Shown: positions 22,693 through 32,545, numbered from the stretch's first letter. The stretch is DNA of 64,000 bases from Vandiemenella viatica (GCA_031002005.1 CM061921.1:142385283-142449282), one strand, 5' to 3'. The notes: a model not told the origin generated them from the sequence alone. Numbers and translations: made by a program.

Positions 22693-24040
22693 CAGAGGAG
22701 CGCAGCTTCTGCCAACGCCGTAGGCGTTGGCTGTATTGATGAAGGGGTACCTGTCACCCTCAATTGGTGACACCTTCCCCTACTTTGTAGTTTGGTTATG
22801 TTGGCTTGACTGTTGATTGGTTGACTTTTCCTGCTGCTCTACAGGTTCATTTGGTCGTGCTGCTGCGGCAGTTACTGCTTGCACAGTTGCTGCCGCGACC
22901 ATCTCTGGTATTTTGCCGATAGCGTCGGTGACCGCTTTCGCCAGTTCGCGAAGAGCGGCCGCCGACACATCGCTGTGGGCGGTGATGCAGGCGCGGGTGG
23001 CCTGCGCGACCTTCTCTGGCCGCCTTCTGCTGTTCGTCTGGTTTGAGCGGCCGGCGGTGGTGGATTGTAGCAGCTGGTTGCGGGCCTCCTATGCGACGGC
23101 TTCCGGCCGGTAGCGGGTAGCGTTAGGCGTGCCGGACAGCCGCCGTAAGACGCTATGTGCCCTGGTGAGCTGCAGTTGCAGCACCATGTCTGGTCCCGCG
23201 GCTGGTGACATTCGGCAAGGCGATGGTTTCCGCCGCACCTCAAACATCGTGTCGGATTGGTGCACTGCCAGGAAAAATGTTGGAATCCCTGGCAGTTGAA
23301 GCATTGGGTGAACTCAGGTGGCGGCGGCTTCTTCCTTTCGATTCTGACGGGTTTCCCCGCCAGAATCTTGACTTCCTTCAAAGTGGTTGCATCTTCAGTG
23401 GTCTTGAAGGAGTATAGAGGAATTTTTTCCTCTGTGCCCGTCTTCCGCATTTGGTGGACGTCAGTTGCCTCCACACCCTGGCAGGAGAGTTCAGCGGCCA
23501 CTACTTCCACCGTTGTGTCCACAGGGAGACCTCGGACGACGTGTTTCTTGCTGCGGGGGCGAAGATCGTCAGCCTCAAAGGTGATGGTTCTGTCCCTCAA
23601 GAACTCCTCCACCGCGATTTGGTCTGTAGGACAGGATAGGCAGATCCGCACTCCTTTGTTGCTTGGCCAGCACATTACCGGCAGCGTTGTGTGGCATCGA
23701 ATCTGCTCAGTAATGACAGACCAGTTCCCCTCGTAGCTGACTGTGAGGGGGAGTACTGGGCCCATCTCTATTTCCTCGTCTTCGTCCTCTTCGCTGAAGA
23801 TGACCTCAGATCCGACCGACATATGTTCCTCCTCGTCCGGCAGTGGCGTTGGTTGCTGTGAAGTTTCCTCCGCGGAAGTTTCCGGCACCGACGAGGCGGG
23901 GTCCGGACTGGCAGGGGTCTGCCTCGAGATTTCCTCCTTGATCCGCTTCAGCTTTGCTTGGAAAGCAGCAAAGTCCGAAATTCCTGTGTCACCCATGGCT
24001 GTTGTGTTGTTGCGGCCTAGTGGTGTGGAGTGTCGTGACC
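22693..24040 (-). mobile_element. Jockey-2, ORF1-only Jockey-like element
   Basis: Flanked by GACACTCGCGAG at 22681-22692 and 24041-24052 (extended to 14 bp with one mismatch). It encodes one Gag-like ORF homologous in plan to ORF1 of Jockey-1 but clearly divergent, and no ORF2. Its 3' part (22693-22779) contains a perfect small hairpin, CCAACGCC/GGCGTTGG around 22711-22730. A LINE with an intact 5' end but no ORF2 resembles the half-LINE (HAL1) type of non-autonomous element. Confidence 0.65.
22780..23996 (-). pseudogene. Jockey-2 Gag-like ORF1 with three zinc knuckles
   Basis: Starts at ATG 23996 in a GCCATGG context. The N-terminal 100 residues are acidic and Ser/Pro-rich. A PRE_C2HC-like region (VVRGLPVDTTVEVVAAEL, then VHQMRKTGTEE) is followed by three knuckles: CFNCQGFQHFSWQC, CLRCGGNHRLAEC and CCNCSSPGHIASYGGC. 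After about residue 300 the frame shifts. The natural C-terminus appears to be the other frame at 22968-22780, an alanine- and valine-rich helix ending in a Gln/Asn-rich tail. The role would be RNA binding for the LINE particle, perhaps parasitising a partner ORF2. No ORF2 follows; the next sequence is the target duplication shared with Jockey-1. Confidence 0.75.
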
Positions 24041-24429
24041 GACACTCGCGAGCCAGTCCTGGCTCCTATTTATAAGCTGTTGTCAAGGGAAGCTTCACGC
24101 TGCTCTTTGATTGGTCGGCGGTGCACACGGCCATAGACGTGATCAAACCGGTTTGGTTGCATCTCTGCATCTCGTAGCTGCATCCCGTAGCTCAGCAACT
24201 GGATGGCATTTAGTAGATCCATGGCAGTATCTTGAGTGGTCACCCATCCAAGTAAAAACCACGCATAACGTTGCCTTAACAGTTGGCATATGCGGTCACC
24301 CATCCAAGTGCTCTCCACACTCATCGTTGCTTAACCGGCGGCATTACACGGGGGCTCTGGAACTGACCAATCACGAACGACTTATCTCCCATTGGTCGAC
24401 ATGTCATGACGGCGTCTGCTCGGAAGGTT

Positions 24430-24579
24430 GTGTCTAACACATTGCTGTTTTAGGTCTTTTACGACTGGCTCCCAAGCATCGCTCAGGAACAGACCACCAT
24501 CTCTGTTAATGCTGTTGTCACTTAATCGAATCTCCAGCGCTTCTCTGATCACTGAGTCCCAGAAATACGATATCTTAGC
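24430..24579 (-). pseudogene. PLE GIY-YIG endonuclease C-terminal fragment, left arm
   Basis: The reverse strand reads the same protein end as 24626-24790 (VIREALEIR, INRDSGLFLS, WEPVVKDL). The TGA that ends the right copy is changed here, so the frame runs on for several codons. The fragment is truncated at the palindrome spacer. In complete PLEs this domain nicks DNA for target-primed reverse transcription; this piece lacks the catalytic GIY and YIG blocks. Confidence 0.65.
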
Positions 24580-24625
24580 CAGAACTGTGAAAATTTTCTA
24601 TAGCATGCTCTGCTAATGCGGACTG

Positions 24626-24790
24626 GCTAAGATATCGTATTACTGGGACTCAGTGATCAGAGAAGCGCTGGAGATTCGATTAAGTGACAACAGCATTAAC
24701 AGAGATAGTGGTCTGTTCCTGAGCGATGCTTGGGAGCCAGTCGTAAAAGACCTAAAACAGCAATGTGTTAGACACAACCTTCCGAGCTGA
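24626..24790 (+). pseudogene. PLE GIY-YIG endonuclease C-terminal fragment, right arm
   Basis: An open frame of 54 residues plus TGA follows the palindrome spacer. The block REALEIR, the spacing to NRDSGLFL and the ending WEPVVKDL match the C-terminal end of Penelope endonucleases, where a conserved RE-x-x-EI is followed by N-R-x-x-G and a Trp. No start codon and no upstream RT remain, so it is a 5'-truncated copy. The non-coding tail and hammerhead follow downstream. Confidence 0.7.
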
Positions 24791-25191
24791 CGCCGTCATG
24801 ACACGTCGACCAATGGGAGATAAGTCGTTCGTGATTGGTCAGTTCCAGAGCCCCCGTGTAATGCCGCCGGTTAAGCAACGATGAGTGTGGAGAGCACTTG
24901 GATGAGTGACCGCATATGCCAACTGTTAAGGCAACGTTATGCGTGGTTTTTACTTGGATGGGTGACCACTCAAGATACTGCCATGGATCTACTAAATTCC
25001 ATCCAGTTGCTGAGCTACGGGATGCAGCCACGAGATGCAGAGATGCAACCAAACCGGTGTGACCCCGTCTATGGCCGTGTGCACCGCCGACCAATCAAAG
25101 AGCAGCGTGAAGCTTCCCTTGACAACAGGTTATAAATAGGAGCCAGGACTGGCTCGCGAGTGTCAGTCGTGTCTTGTCCTTGCAAGTGATA

Positions 25192-25238
25192 TTTAACCTG
25201 ATGAAGGCAACGATGGCAGTTGCCGAAACGTCATTAAA
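25192..25238 (+). ncRNA. Minimal type I hammerhead ribozyme motif, right PLE end
   Basis: Same layout as the left copy: TTTAAC, CTGATGA (25198-25204), stem II GGCAAC/GTTGCC (25206-25224), GAAAC, GTC (25230-25232). The 3' strand of stem I is ATTAAA, so one stem I pair is lost compared with the left copy. Core bases are intact. Confidence 0.85.
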
Positions 25239-25394
25239 AGATCCAAATAAATATATTAACCGGCAGAAAACCCGAGAGTCATTTTTTCAACAATACGCCG
25301 GGAAAAACTAAAATGTCATTGTGATGTGATTGTTTGCGAAGATTGTTTTCATACGATTATTTCACTTATGTATGCTGATATAAGCTGCACAGCA

Positions 25395-25557
25395 TACAGC
25401 GCCATCTGTTAGCAGCTTTTGTAACTATTATTTCACACTGCTGTATACACTTCTTATAGCTGTCACAATAAACATACCGTTTACTGCATTCATCTATCGA
25501 TCTTTGATTTCGAGATATTTAATTTTGAAATCAGGGAGTCCTTTTCTGGACACCCTG
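25395..25557 (-). repeat. Right terminal inverted repeat of the Tc1/mariner-type element
   Basis: Inverse of 15343-15505, ending at the TA at 25558-25559. The stretch 25333-25394 is the remaining 3' non-coding part of the element. Confidence 0.9.
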
Positions 25558-26762
25558 TATCTCCTCTAACTTATCTAAATCACACCAATGCATCGTCCTT
25601 TTTGATCGTGCATGTATCATCATTTACTTCTTGAGTAACCTTTTAACCTCCCGTGTGTACCATGGGGGATTGTTCTCTTCCCTGATTGTCCGTTTCGGTA
25701 TATGGAAGTTCATACATTCCTCGACTATATGTAGGAATTGATGCCACCTCTCTTCAACTATGCCTCCTGCTACTAAGAAGGTGTGGTAATTATGCCTCAA
25801 ATACGCTCTAAAACAATCTTTTGAAGCCATTTCGAATCTGTACACGATCCTCTCTTTTCTCTTTCTGCGTGTGGTTGTTAGTTTTACTGTTGCAACTACA
25901 GCTTTGTGATCACTTATTCCTGCGGTGGTAGAAATATCCGTGAATAATTCAGGCCTATTTGTAACAACTATATCTAAAATATTTTCGTTACCGTTGAGGT
26001 ATCGCGTTGGTTCAGTTACGAGCTGTTCAAGATTGTGATCTGAGAAGAGGTCTAGAATGATTTCGCAAGCTGCTTTATCCCTGCCCCCAGTAACGTGAAC
26101 GTAATTTGTCCAGTCGATATCTGGCAAGTTAAAGTCACCTCCTAGCATTATTGTATGGTCTGGAAATTGTCGTGCTCTATTATTTACATTATTTCTTAAG
26201 GCCTCGGCAACATTTACGCTTGCATCGGGTGGACGATAGAAGGATCCTATCACAAGTTTTGTCCTAGCTACGTTGAGCTTGATCCATCTCATTTCGCAGA
26301 CAGTATGGACATCTATTTCGTTACATGGGAGGTACTTACTAACAGCTATAAATACACCAACTCCTTGGGAATGCAACCTATCCTTACGGAAAATATTCAT
26401 GTTACTATTAAAAATTTCGGCGGAACTTATATCCGGTTTTAACCAACTTTCTGTGCCTATTACAATATCAGCATCTCTACTACGAATAACATTTTCGAGT
26501 TCAGGCTGTTTATTACAAACACTTCTGCAGTTAACTAATAGAACTTTTAATGTTCGGGATTCATTTAAGCTACCCCTAGCACGCGGTGCTAAATTTATCT
26601 CGGCTGTCCGCATCTGAATTTCCTCCTCAGGGTCATCCTCCCTTAGCCAAAAAGAACCCCAATGCATGCCACACGGCCCCTGCCACCCGTGTGTAGTGCA
26701 CCCCTGATCTATCCAACGGATTCCTACAAGACTCAACCACAGGGCGAAGATCAAGGAATCTG
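25558..26762 (-). mobile_element. LINE-c copy 1, 5' part
   Basis: Continues LINE-c after the Tc1/mariner-type insertion; the sequence across the TA matches copy 2 near 49400. It matches copy 2 up to about 26762, where it stops and LINE-b resumes, so this copy is 5'-truncated within ORF1. Confidence 0.85.
25624..26720 (-). pseudogene. LINE-c copy 1 APE endonuclease
   Basis: Open on the minus strand. Motifs in order: NCRSVCNKQ at the start, TESWLKPD, FRKDRL, SFYRPP, GGDFNLPDIDW, NILDIVV and SDHKAVV, the full set of APE-type LINE endonuclease blocks. It would nick the target for reverse transcription. The frame is open toward both sides: upstream it runs into LINE-b RT sequence through the insertion junction near 26762, giving an artificial 501-codon frame (25624-27129). 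Downstream it ends at a stop shortly before the mariner-type insertion, and the matching RT lies beyond it at 13627-15319. Catalytic residues look intact. Confidence 0.9.
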
Positions 26763-27700
26763 CAAGATAACCCTGCAGCTGTATACAGTCTTCTATCGTT
26801 TTGGTCCTTTTATACAACATTATGTCATCTGCAAACAATCTAACTTGTGACAGTAAACCATTAACACAATCATTCACCAGAATAATGAATAACAAAGGTC
26901 CCAATACACTATCCTGTGGGGCTCCCATGTTCACTCCTACTTCTTTTGATACTGCATTTCCTACCCTACCTATTTGCTTTCTACCTTTTGCGAATTCTTC
27001 TAACCAGCAAATCAACTTTTTATCAACTCCAATAGTTTTTACCTTATTCAGCACCACTTTATGGCTCAGTTGGTCAAAGGCCTTTGAAAGATCTAGTGCC
27101 ACACTGTCAACTTGACCTCCCCCGTTCATTTTATCAGAAATATCTTACATATAGCCTACTAACTGAGATTCGCATGAATATCCTTGTCTAAAGCCACATT
27201 TCCGATATGAAAACAGCTTATGTTCCTCACAGACACTTCTAATATAGTTGCATATTAATCTCACCATTAATTTACCTACCACTAATGTCAAGCTGATTGG
27301 CCTATAGTTTTCAACACTGTGTCACCCATCCCTTATGGACTGGTACTGCTATCACAAGTATCCAGACTCAATTTAAATAATGTTTCAAGGTAAGGTACCA
27401 TGTCCCATCCTACTATCTTTAAGACATCTGCAGTAATAGTATCAACACCAGCCCCTTTACCCTTTTTTAGATTCTTTAGTTCCTTCATGATATCTTCATA
27501 TTTAATTTCAAATTTTCTACTCTCCTCACCTCCAACTGTGTGGACAGGCTCATTTTCTGATATAACTGCTGAATTATTGTACCTAATGGTCTCACTGAAC
27601 CAGCTACTCAATAACTCCACCTTTTTCAAATCCTCAGTTATTTCTCCTCCATCCTTATCTATAATTGTCTCAATATCCTCTCTTCCCCTCAGTTTCCTGG
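26763..27700 (-). pseudogene. LINE-b reverse transcriptase, N-terminal and catalytic part
   Basis: 27629-27333 carries the RT entry block (KKGKGAGVDTITADVLK). 27129-26763 carries LDLSKAFDQLSHKVVL, GAPQDSVLGPLLF and the catalytic FADDIMLYK. Between them the frame is broken (about 27333-27130). The finger motif has QD where QG is usual. The frame then continues at 13557 after the nested insertion. The enzyme would copy LINE-b RNA; it is inactivated by frameshifts and by the insertion itself. Confidence 0.8.
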
Positions 27701-28225
27701 TATAGCTATAGAAATTTCTAGACGCATCAGTCAGAGGTCCCCCTCAACCAATAATATTCTTCATAAACTCATCCTTAGCCAGTTTCTTTGACATTATTAA
27801 TTACCTGGTTAGTTGTTTCAAGACTTACCTACTGCCTTGCTGTTTCTTAACTCTGTTATGTTCTCGTCTAACTAATCTCTTTAACCTCCTCACCTCCCTG
27901 TTATACGTAGTATGAAGGGTCTGTACTTCCCTTTATTCTCTGCATTGGAATAAATATTTCCTCACCCTTTTTAAATTATTTCCTTGGTTTCAACTTTGTC
28001 TCCACTGAACTTGTGTCATAATTCCATTTAATAAAATTGACCCTGATATATCTTTTCAGTTTCAAGATTTGTGCCTTGTTACAATTGTATCTATTTCCCC
28101 CTTCAATTCTGGCCACTGGTTTACTGAATCCCCTTATATCCAAGCAGAACTGCATTGTGATCACTTTTTCCTTTAGTTACTTGACACCCGATTAGGTTAT
28201 CATCCGGCTATATTAGGAAGATATC

Positions 28226-28480
28226 CTACATGTTTGGTCCCCTTGGTTTTTGATCAACCACCTGTATAAAGCCTCCTTCCCTTACTAAGGTATTTGCAAA
28301 TCTCTGTTCCTTTGTGTTATTAATCTTACTTCTTACCCAGTTGACACCTGGTAACTTCAAATTCCCACCAATAATGACCATTATATGCACACTTCTGAAC
28401 TCTGAATATGAATTTAGTTTCTGCCCAATTAAGATACTGGTAGAAGGTGAGGCAGTGCTAACTGAAAGAGCTGTATACAA
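28226..28480 (-). pseudogene. LINE-b endonuclease fragment
   Basis: A short frame with GGNLKLPGVNW, corresponding to the GGDFNLPxxxW block of APE endonucleases (Asp replaced by Asn, Asn by Lys), and then QVVDQKPRGPN. The endonuclease end (SDH block) may lie in 27700-28200 but is not readable in one frame. Confidence 0.6.
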
Positions 28481-28490
28481 GGAATATGTG

Positions 28491-30100
28491 TTTTCATGAT
28501 GATAGTTTGTATAGAAAATGGTTCTTTTCTAAACAGTCTAACATACACATCAAAAGAAGTTACATTTGAGTACTCCAAACTTGAAGTCATTTTACAGGAT
28601 ACATGTAGAGTCAGAATAGGAAAACCAAGGGAATATTTTAATTTGCTTATCATGAATTTTGAAAGAAACTGTGAACTCATCATTTGAAAGTGGAGGGGAA
28701 GTGGGAACTTTTTAAAGATTTGCTCAGTATTTAATGATATATCCATTTTACCAAATGAGAAGACAGATGTTATAAATGATAAGATATCAATTTTATCAAA
28801 GTCACCAGGAAAAATTGTTCACACATGACTGTATAGCATACCACGATCACATGCCCAGAATTTAATATTACAAAAAAAGTTGACTGTAAGTTACAAGATG
28901 ACATTATAAGTCCAAATAACAATGCTTAGAATTCACCTTAATTACAGCTAACGTTTTCAAAATAAGCAGTGGAAGACAATAGTGGAAAGTATTAACTGCT
29001 TATTTAAAGCTAAATGAGTACACAGAAGTAAATGTATAACTATTTCCTGCTTAGAAAACGAAGGTACATCCCAATTTTTGATTTAGCAAGTGAATATTAG
29101 AAAATTACCCACCAGTGTGCTAAAGTACCACACGCTGGTTCGGGGTAGTGGGGCATGATTGAGTCCTGTTCCCCACATACCAGCCATACTGATTTCAGTA
29201 TTTAGGCAGTTTTCTACAGACACAAAGGTGAATGCCAGGACGGTCTCCAATCTCCAACTCATAAACTACACATTAAACAAACAAAAAATACACTTACCAC
29301 ACACAGAACATAGTTCCACATTTTGCAGACAGATGTTAAGTCCTAGAAAGCCGGTATCAACAGAAACACAATACTTTTTTTAAAAAAAAATGAGTGCCCT
29401 TGGACTGATTAAAAAAAAATTATTGTGCATACAGAGAACAGACAGAATACATCATTCAGTTCAAATTTTAGTAACTATGAATTAAAAAAGTGCCAATAGG
29501 ACTAAAAGTGGTAGCAGGATGTTTTCAGAGATTGACAAATACCATTTTAGAAAGAATAGAAGTTAATAAAGGTTTTATCTTGATGATGTTATTGTGTATT
29601 CATCTATATTAGAAGAACATAAAGAAAAACTGAGTGAATAAGAAAGAAACAGTTGTGAAAATATACTTGCAAATTCCTCATGAAACGAGTTTCACATCTT
29701 AACCACATATTCAACCATGATGGGGAAGGTGAAGAACTATCAACAATTAAAAAAAAAAAAAACCTTAGCAATTGAAAGATTTCCAAGGTATATACAATGA
29801 TATTACTGACATTTCATACAAAACTAAGGGAAGATCTACCAAATAAATATTATCATTATTATAAGTTAAAAAATGTAAGTAATTTAATTAATTCAATTTT
29901 ATTTATGATATGTTCTAATACCACAGATAGGAGTAACATTTCAATGGAAGTTTATATAACTTTTACTCATGTCAGAGTCTCTACTCTCTTTGAAAATTTG
30001 ACATCAAGCATACTATAATACCTATCACTTCAACAACATCTGAAAACTACATTTTCATTGATTCCTCACAACTTTACCTACAATGCATGCCCTTATAGGG
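28491..30100. other. No gene recognised
   Basis: AT-rich DNA with short frames only. A stretch near 29190-29250 vaguely resembles the body of arthropod SINE tails, too weak to call. Confidence 0.5.
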
Positions 30101-31102
30101 CACCATAAGCAGCTGGACCTCAAAAATGATAATGAGTAAAAGGAAATAATTTATGTGTTCTAAACTATTATATCTCAAATTAGGCTAGCAGATGCAAAGA
30201 AAAAAACATATTTTAATAAGTCTGGTGTATCATACTTTTTAGGCACTGAATGTTATGTAACAACTCAGTACCACTGCAATTACTTAATATGAGAGTCAGA
30301 ATACTTGTCACACCAAGCGTGGTGGGTGAACGGTTAACGTTCTGGCCTTGCATTTGGGAGGGCGTGGGTTCGAATCCCCGTCTGGGTATGCAGATTTGGG
30401 TTTTCCATGGTTTCCCCAAATCACTCCATGTGAATGCCGGGATACTTCCTTCAAAAAGGACATGGCCAAATTCCTTTACATTCCTTGTCCCCAGTCCTAT
30501 CCCACCTCTAATGATCTTAGATGTTGACGAAGTGTAAAGCATAAGAAAAAAAAATGCTTGACACATTACACAAATTGCACATACAAGTAATTTAAAGAGA
30601 GAAACCATTAAGCTTTTTTCGTCAAACTTTGCTGAAAATTTGCTTTAGGCTGATAACTTGTTTATCTGATTAAAACCTGATTAGTGATTAATGATGAATA
30701 AAGGATAACTATCTGAAGCTTAACATGCCAGCAACTTTTAATACAAAGGCATACTTGGGAATCATAAGCTTCTGGGCCTAAAAAATGTTTACAGGATAAA
30801 AGAAATAATTCAAGAATTCTACAATAATTGTATGTTTAAAATTAGTCTAGCAGATGCAGACAAACAACGTATTTTATTGTCTGGTACAATATACTTTTGA
30901 TGTTCTGAAGATTATGTAACAAGTCCATACCACTATAATTAATATACAAGTGGGCTAAAGAGACAAAGCCATTGAGCTACTGTCCGTCATCACATAGAGC
31001 TAAAAATTTGATACAGGCTGAGAATTGGTTTCTCTAAATTAAAACCAGATTAACAATGATCAATAAAAATTCAAAACTATCTAAATCTCACCATGTCAGC
31101 AT
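30101..31102 (+). repeat. Diverged tandem duplication, one unit carrying a SINE
   Basis: 30101-30735 and 30763-31102 share the same order of landmarks, such as CATAAGC, TAGCAGATGCA, ACTTTTAGGC/ACTTTTGATG, TTATGTAACAA, AAAGAG and AACTATCT. Apart from the SINE at 30309-30554 in the first unit they are of similar length (about 390 and 340 bp). Identity is moderate by eye. Confidence 0.65.
30309..30554 (+). mobile_element. tRNA-derived SINE copy 1
   Basis: Has a pol III A-box-like stretch (GTGGGTGAACGG), a good B box GGTTCGAATCC at 30367-30377, a body with TGGGTTTTCCATGG and GAATGCCGGGA, and an A-rich tail. Imperfect flanking repeats near ATACTTGTCACA and ATGCTTGACACA may be the target duplication. 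Four more copies occur in the window, all on the minus strand. Confidence 0.8.
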
Positions 31103-32194
31103 ATTGCAAAATGGTTAGAAAGGTGTGGTCAAAACGTTAATAATACAGCCAGAAATTATATATTCTCAGATTTGTACCTACAAACTACTATTTGCTGATT
31201 TCCTTGATAAAATTCATCTTTTTATTCAGTGCTCAAATTTTGAGATCTACTGACATTGCAATATGGATGAATTTCATCATTCAATCCCAACTGCCCTAAA
31301 ATTTGCATGTGTAATATTTTGTTAATTACTTATAAACAATTTTCAGCATGTATGGATAATACTATCAAGCATTATCAAAGAGCAATAGTAAAGCAAGTTC
31401 ACAAATGATCTTCTCAAACACTGTTTATTTATTTTTTAAATCTGTGAACAGCAATTTTTAATGTATTCTCTTTACCATAAAACTGGAAATTTATCATACA
31501 AGTCCCACAATTTGGCAGCATGGTGAACAGAATGATATTTGAGAAAACTGCGAAGTATTTCAGCTTTGCTCTAAAATGAATATCATTACAGGGTTATGAC
31601 ATTCAGTGCCTTCCACATTTCAATTGTTTCTGACCTGAAATTATGACTACAGTCTTGCTTTACTATTTCTTCATGGTTTCTACAGCTGTATTACAACAGG
31701 TAGTGGTTTCATTGCTACAGTTAAATATGAATTTATGTTTGTGAAACAATAATGGCGGTTATTTATACTCTCTATTTTAGCTTTACACTACCACTAATTT
31801 TATATTTCATTTTGTCACCATATGCTAAATATGGTGACTAATAGGAGGTTTGGACTTTGAAATTTAAAACCTTTTAGTGCTTTGGAAACTATGAGTAGGT
31901 CATTAGGAAATTATTTTGGCAAAATATGCCTTTCATCCAGTTTCAAGAAATTTTACTTCACATTTTTCTAACTTATGCAGTTTGTAAGAGCTGGGACATG
32001 GCCTGCAACTTAAAGTAAGGAAGACTGAGTATATGGAGTATCGGGTTTGAAGTAATGGATCTGTTAACATGGAATTGAACTATGAAAGTAATCTTAGTTA
32101 AAATTTCTGTTCAGATGGTCAGACATTTCCAAACATCTGAAAGAGTAAAGAGATGTTATGTCATAAAAGTCCTTTCAAACTGGAAGTTGCTATT
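31103..32194. other. No gene recognised
   Basis: AT-rich, short frames only, no repeat I can name. Confidence 0.5.
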
Positions 32195-32545
32195 GTACCT
32201 TGAATCAAAGGTTTATGGAACCATCGTTCGACCAGTGACACTGTAAGGAACTGAGTGCTGGCCAGTCACAAAATGACATGAACAACTAGATTGAACAACA
32301 CCTGGAGTGAAAATATTTGGGTGGCCTTTAGTGTGGCTCCAATCCCTGAGATAATGTGAGAGGGTGCCCGCAATGGTATGACCATATAATACACAGCAAA
32401 AACTATTCAGTTGCAAGAACTGCATTTGATGTATGTTCTGAGAGGACAAGCAACTAGTGTATAACTCACCTGAAGATGCACAAGATTGGCTTAAAAGGAA
32501 GAAGTATAGTAAAGCAGTATAGTAAAGCAAGTAAATGGAATAAAT
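32195..32545 (+). pseudogene. RTE-like LINE reverse transcriptase C-terminal fragment
   Basis: With stops ignored, one frame reads SKVYGTIVRPVTL, then GTECWPVTK, then further on PEDAQDWLKRKKY. The pairing of VRPVxLYGxECWP with a following helical region matches the C-terminal block of RTE/BovB-type LINEs. At least three stops are present. Only this tail of the element is recognisable; it is a 5'-truncated and decayed copy. Confidence 0.55.

Larger units (their letters stand above)
24041..25164. repeat. Large palindrome, two 539-bp PLE arms with a 46-bp spacer
   Basis: 24041-24579 is repeated in inverse orientation at 24626-25164, arms of equal length with only scattered mismatches by eye. 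The 46-bp spacer at 24580-24625 is not part of either arm. This is the head-to-head junction of the two PLE copies and could form a hairpin or cruciform. Confidence 0.9.
16699..25316. mobile_element. Penelope-like (PLE) head-to-head insertion containing two Jockey-type elements
   Basis: Bounded by a perfect 16-bp duplication, CATTGTGATGTGATTG (16683-16698 and 25317-25332). PLE-derived parts are 16699-16822 and 24041-25316. They form two inverted copies of one 3' region: each has the C-terminal part of a GIY-YIG-type endonuclease, a non-coding tail and a terminal hammerhead ribozyme motif. The arms 24041-24579 and 24626-25164 are both 539 bp and face each other across a 46-bp spacer. No PLE reverse transcriptase is present, so both copies are 5'-truncated. 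Terminal hammerheads and inverted, truncated copies are known for PLEs. Confidence 0.75.
15343..25557 (+). mobile_element. Tc1/mariner-superfamily element with long TIRs, split by a PLE nest
   Basis: It starts CAGGGTGTCCAGAAAAGGA and ends with the inverse sequence, and TA flanks both ends (15341-15342 and 25558-25559). It lies in LINE-c. About 1.58 kb belongs to this element (15343-16698 plus 25333-25557); the rest is a later insertion bounded by a 16-bp duplication. It encodes one transposase with three acidic catalytic residues. Confidence 0.9.
26763..28490 (-). mobile_element. LINE-b, 5' part
   Basis: Minus-strand LINE sequence interrupted by LINE-c at 26762/26763 and continued at 13557. 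The right border is not clear; recognisable coding sequence ends near 28480. Confidence 0.7.

Noticed and set aside
17500..23800. Many long plus-strand open frames opposite the Jockey ORFs
   Set aside because: They are shadows of GC-rich minus-strand ORFs; none has recognisable domains, while the minus strand has full endonuclease, RT and zinc-knuckle motifs.
30250..30537. 95-codon plus-strand frame
   Set aside because: It is the SINE read as protein; the pol III boxes and A tail explain the sequence.
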